Assembly (NCBI RefSeq): GCF_004519335.1
Contig: NZ_SOZD01000014.1
Coordinates: 1-46,799 of the forward strand
Source of the DNA: Jiella endophytica
GTDB lineage: Bacteria; Pseudomonadota; Alphaproteobacteria; Rhizobiales; Rhizobiaceae
Length of the DNA: 46,799 bases
Direction of reading: 5' to 3'
Shown: positions 42,650 through 46,799 of the stretch, one piece after another
Numbering within the stretch: the first letter of the stretch is position 1
Layout: each line of letters starts with the position of its first letter
The notes under the pieces: generated by a model
What the model saw: the letters and a program-made list of their open reading frames with translations, nothing else
The model's database searches: none
Told to the model about the DNA's origin: nothing
Translations under genes and position numbers: made by a program

Positions 42650-43747
42650 ATGACGAGGTTTCTTTCCCGCCGGTTCGATGCGCTGGAAGGCTTTGCCGCG
42701 GCCGATCATCGCGCGGCCTTCGCCGCCTTTCGTACAAGCGCGCCGGGCCTTCTGTCCGGAGCGTACGAGACGGGCCAGCTCGGCCTCGGCGTCGAGGCCT
42801 TCCGGCCGGCGGCCGAGGCGGCGCTGGCCGCGGGCGAGATTGCCGACGACGCGCAGGCGCGAGAGTTCTTCGAAAGCCGCTTCACGCCGCTTGCGATCGT
42901 TCCCGAGACCGGAACGGGACTCCTCACCGGCTATTACGAGCCCGTCGTCGAAGCCGCGGATCGGCCCGACGACCGCTTCCGCTTCCCGCTCTACCGCAGG
43001 CCCGACGATCTGGTGAAGATCGACGACGTCAACCGGCCGCCCGGCTTCGACCCGGAAATGCGCTTCGGCCGGCGGCATGGTTGCGGCATGATCGGCGAAT
43101 ATTTCGACCGCGGCGAGATCGAGGCCGGGGCGCTCGCCGGCCGCGGGCTGGAGATCGCCTGGCTTCAAAGCAAGGTCGACGCCTTCTTCATCCATGTCCA
43201 GGGCTCCGCCCGCCTCGTCCTGCAGGACGGCCGGGAGATCCGCGTCGGCTATGCGGCCAAGAGCGGCCACGCCTTCACGGCGATCGGCCGCAGCCTCGTC
43301 GCCGATGGCGAGCTGACGCTGGCCGAAGCGGACATGACGGGGATCAGGGCCTATCTCGGCAGCCATCCCGAGCGGCTCGACGCGATCCTCAACCGCAACC
43401 GCTCCTTCATCTTCTTTGCCGAGAGCGAGGTGGAGGATCCGTCCCTTGGTCCGGTCGGCGCCGCCAAGGTGCCGCTGACGCCGCTCGCCTCGATCGCCGT
43501 CGACCGGCTGCTTGCGACTTACGGCGTCCCCTATTTCATCGCCTCCCCGACCCTTCGGATCGACGGGGCGCCGTTCCGCCGGCTGATGATCGCCCAGGAC
43601 ACCGGCTCGGCGATTCTCGGGGCCGCCCGGGCGGACATCTTCGTCGGCACCGGCGAGGCGGCGGGCGCCGTTGCCGGCACGATCCGCCACGGGGCGGAGT
43701 TCTTCGTGCTCGTTCCGCAGGAGCTTGCGGCAAGGCTCGCGCGATGA
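42650..43747 (+). CDS. mltA: MltA-type lytic murein transglycosylase
   Basis: 365 residues. The MltA domain spans about 90-260 (TGLLTGYYEPVVEAADRP; AWLQSKVDAFFIHVQGSARL; RVGYAAKSGHAF; NRNRSFIFFAE). The C-terminal 3D domain (about 275-345) has the three aspartates: one near IAVDRLLATYGV, and those in LMIAQDTGSAILGAARADIFVG. It cleaves glycosidic bonds of peptidoglycan with formation of anhydro-muropeptides. Unlike E. coli MltA, no lipoprotein or clear signal peptide is visible, as in several Rhizobiales members; export is uncertain. Overlaps the Smr gene by four bases. Confidence 0.93.
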   Translation: MTRFLSRRFDALEGFAAADHRAAFAAFRTSAPGLLSGAYETGQLGLGVEAFRPAAEAALAAGEIADDAQAREFFESRFTPLAIVPETGTGLLTGYYEPVVEAADRPDDRFRFPLYRRPDDLVKIDDVNRPPGFDPEMRFGRRHGCGMIGEYFDRGEIEAGALAGRGLEIAWLQSKVDAFFIHVQGSARLVLQDGREIRVGYAAKSGHAFTAIGRSLVADGELTLAEADMTGIRAYLGSHPERLDAILNRNRSFIFFAESEVEDPSLGPVGAAKVPLTPLASIAVDRLLATYGVPYFIASPTLRIDGAPFRRLMIAQDTGSAILGAARADIFVGTGEAAGAVAGTIRHGAEFFVLVPQELAARLAR

Positions 43748-44316
43748 GGCGGCGGCGGATCCTCACCGATGAAGACCGGCGGCTCTGGGCGAGCGTCGCC
43801 CGCCAGGCGGTGCCCCTGAAGGGACACGCCCATCCCGAACTCCCGGAGGAGCCGGTAAAGCCGGGCGCCGGTCCGGAGCCGAAGCGCCAGGCTGGCGCAA
43901 ATGGCGCGGCAGGGCCGGCGCCCGGCCTCGCTGCCAGGCTCGACGGCCACAAGGCGGCGCAGCGCCAACATACCCAGCATCCGATCGAACGTCCGGTGAG
44001 ACGCAAGATCGCCAAGGGGCGGATCGCCATCGATGCGCGCATCGACCTTCACGAAATGACCCAGTCCGCAGCCCATTCGGCGCTGGCCGGCTTTTTGTCG
44101 CAGGCCCAGGCGATGGGGCTGCGCCACGTCCTGGTGATCACCGGTCGCGGCATGCCCGGCGGCTCGCGCGGCGTCTTGCGCCGGGTGGTGCCGCAGTGGT
44201 TCGCCGGTCCGGCCTTCCGGTCCCTGGTCTCGGGCTTCGAAAGCGCCGAGCGTCACCATGGCGGCGACGGCGCGCTCTATGTCCGGGTCAGGCGCCTCGG
44301 ATCATCCGGCCGATGA
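43744..44316 (+). CDS. Smr-domain protein (putative nuclease)
   Basis: 190 residues; ATG 43744 overlaps the mltA TGA. The Smr domain is C-terminal (about 95-190). The LDxH motif appears as IDARIDLHEMTQSAAHSAL, and the second motif as HVLVITGRGMPGGSRGVLRRVVPQWF, with GALYVRVRR closing it. Smr domains nick DNA or cleave RNA in characterised proteins. The N-terminal half is basic and low-complexity. The Tim44-mltA-Smr-XRE order is conserved in Rhizobiales. Substrate unknown. Confidence 0.92.
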   Translation: MRRRRILTDEDRRLWASVARQAVPLKGHAHPELPEEPVKPGAGPEPKRQAGANGAAGPAPGLAARLDGHKAAQRQHTQHPIERPVRRKIAKGRIAIDARIDLHEMTQSAAHSALAGFLSQAQAMGLRHVLVITGRGMPGGSRGVLRRVVPQWFAGPAFRSLVSGFESAERHHGGDGALYVRVRRLGSSGR

Positions 44317-44720
44317 CGCCCTTCGGCGCCAGAATCCGGGAACTCAGGCGCGAGCGGGGCGTCACCCAGCTTGAAATGGCCCGCTCGCTTGGCGTCTCCT
44401 CGGCCTATCTCTCGGCGCTGGAACACGGCCGGCGCGGCTGCCCGACCTGGGCGATGCTGCAGCGGATCATCGGCTATCTCAACGTCATCTGGGACGATGC
44501 GGAGGAACTCGAACGGCTCGCCGAACTCTCCCATCCGCGGGTGGTCGTCGAGACCGCTGGCCTTTCCAGCGAAGCGACGCGTCTTGCCAACCGCTTGGCG
44601 GAAACGATCGCGTTCCTAAATCCCGACGAGATCGGCCGGGTTCTGAAGGAACTCGAGCAGGCGAGCCTCGAGGCGGAAAGTCGGGAGAAGGCCCGCCGTG
44701 AGGCGCGGCGCAGCCGCTGA
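44313..44720 (+). CDS. XRE-family transcriptional regulator
   Basis: 135 residues from ATG 44313, overlapping the Smr stop (ATGA). The helix-turn-helix covers residues 5-62: FGARIRELRRERGVTQLEMA, then SLGVSSAYLSALEHGRRGCP. The C-terminus (about 80-135) is helical and charged, without a ligand domain. It is the last gene of the Tim44-mltA-Smr operon. Its targets are unknown; the mdh promoter region directly downstream contains several inverted repeats that are candidates. Confidence 0.9.
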   Translation: MTPFGARIRELRRERGVTQLEMARSLGVSSAYLSALEHGRRGCPTWAMLQRIIGYLNVIWDDAEELERLAELSHPRVVVETAGLSSEATRLANRLAETIAFLNPDEIGRVLKELEQASLEAESREKARREARRSR

Positions 44721-46060
<1,340 letters not shown>

Positions 46061-46071
46061 CGTTCTGACGA

Positions 46072-46100
46072 GCCGGGGCCAAAACCCTGGCTTTCTTTCA
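46072..46100 (+). terminator. Possible terminator after mdh
   Basis: GCCGGGG (46072-46078) pairs with CCCTGGC (46085-46091), one G-U pair, loop CCAAAA, followed by TTTCTTTCATTTT. It lies about 11 bases after the mdh stop. The T-rich tail is interrupted, so it may only lower sucC expression relative to mdh. Confidence 0.55.
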
Positions 46101-46131
46101 TTTTCTCCGCCTTCGAGGCTGAAGCGAGAGG

Positions 46132-46147
46132 CCGGAAACCTTTCCGG
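46132..46147 (+). promoter_or_regulatory. Small hairpin just before sucC
   Basis: CCGGAAA (46132-46138) and TTTCCGG (46141-46147) are exact inverted copies around CC. The right arm touches the GGAAAACC that serves as the only ribosome-site candidate for the sucC ATG at 46158. Pairing could partly hide that site. Confidence 0.45.
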
Positions 46148-46157
46148 AAAACCTTCC

Positions 46158-46799
46158 ATGAACATCCACGAATACCAGGCCAAGGAAGTCCTGAAGGGCT
46201 ATGGCGCACCGGTCGCCGCGGGCGTCGCGATCACATCCGCCGACGAGGCCGAGGCTGCGGCGAAGCAGCTTCCCGGGCCGCTCTACGTGGTGAAGAGCCA
46301 GATCCATGCGGGCGGGCGAGGCAAGGGCAAGTTCAAGGAGCTTTCGCCCGACGCCAAGGGCGGCGTCCGGCTGGCGAAGACCATCGAGGAGGTGGTCGCC
46401 AACGCCAGGGAAATGCTCGGCAACACGCTGGTCACCAAGCAGACCGGCGAGGCCGGGCGGCAGGTCAACCGCCTCTATATCGAGGACGGCGCCGACATCG
46501 AGCGCGAGCTCTATCTGTCGATCCTCGTCGACCGCTCGGTCGGCCGCGTCGCCTTCGTCGCCTCCACCGAGGGCGGCATGGACATCGAGACCGTCGCCGA
46601 GGAGACGCCAGAGAAGATCGTCACCGTGGCGATCGACCCGGTCGCCGGCGTCACCGCCACCGATGCCGAGAAGCTGTGTTCGGCCCTCAATCTCGGCGGC
46701 GCCGCCAAGGTCGACGGCATGCAGCTCTTCCCGATCCTCTACAAGGCCTTCACCGAGAAGGACATGAGCCTTCTCGAGATCAACCCGCTGATCGTCATG
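46158..46799 (+). CDS. sucC: Succinyl-CoA synthetase beta subunit (5' part, cut by window end)
   Basis: The first 214 codons are visible from ATG 46158. The N-terminal ATP-grasp domain shows [60 protein letters not shown] and [23 protein letters not shown], and the frame leaves the window at [10 protein letters not shown], close to the nucleotide-site Asn/Pro. The C-terminal CoA-ligase half is outside. The enzyme makes succinate and ATP or GTP from succinyl-CoA in the TCA cycle. The expected next gene is sucD. The frame is intact to the edge. Confidence 0.97.
   Translation, partial: MNIHEYQAKEVLKGYGAPVAAGVAITSADEAEAAAKQLPGPLYVVKSQIHAGGRGKGKFKELSPDAKGGVRLAKTIEEVVANAREMLGNTLVTKQTGEAGRQVNRLYIEDGADIERELYLSILVDRSVGRVAFVASTEGGMDIETVAEETPEKIVTVAIDPVAGVTATDAEKLCSALNLGGAAKVDGMQLFPILYKAFTEKDMSLLEINPLIVM

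Overview
This window looks like chromosome from a GC-rich alphaproteobacterium of the order Hyphomicrobiales (Rhizobiales). The evidence is the gene order: an IalB-family protein and tldD next to coxB-coxA-ctaB-small ORF-ctaG-coxC-DUF983-surf1-ispH-thrB-rnhA; the hisF-hisE-coaA set; the secB, fxsA, Tim44-like, mltA, Smr, XRE block; and mdh followed by sucC. GTG and TTG starts are frequent, and several rhizobial-type palindromic intergenic repeats are present. A genus cannot be read from the sequence alone. No tRNA, rRNA, CRISPR array or prophage was seen.

Layout. 1-400: tail of a probable transposase and a palindromic repeat. 404-6488 (minus): a complete and largely overlapping MoxR-DUF58-DUF4381-BatA-BatB-TPR-BatD operon, with a NarL-type two-component pair (6691-8702) diverging from it. 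8843-11100 (minus): tldD and an IalB-family protein. 11482-20979 (plus): the aa3-type cytochrome c oxidase structural and assembly genes, then ispH, thrB and rnhA. 21226-22455: a class III nucleotide cyclase with a structured leader and altered active-site residues. 22560-24702 (minus): tyrosine phosphatase, HD hydrolase and YgfZ. 25154-29066: accessory region with two cupins, an ankyrin protein, a near-tandem 370-bp duplication, three copies of an inverted-repeat element and a lone ABC ATPase. 29067-31669: hslU and a LuxR-type regulator. 31709-33709: two toxin-antitoxin pairs around an alkB gene, with clear operator palindromes. 33839-38038 (minus): bacA/sbmA, coaA, hisE, hisF and a Uma2 nuclease. 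38263-41720: dnaQ, secB, a secreted DM9-repeat protein and fxsA. 41924-46799: Tim44-like, mltA, Smr and XRE genes, then mdh and the start of sucC.

How genes work together. The first operon fits the MoxR/Bat envelope or stress-tolerance system. The cox block carries the oxidase subunits together with heme A synthesis (CtaB), copper delivery (CtaG) and heme insertion (Surf1). mdh and sucC begin a TCA-cycle cluster. The least ordinary parts are the divergent cyclase and its leader, the toxin-antitoxin/alkB/bacA segment, the DM9 protein, the duplication and repeat island, and a 102-bp two-hairpin repeat present twice intact and once decayed.
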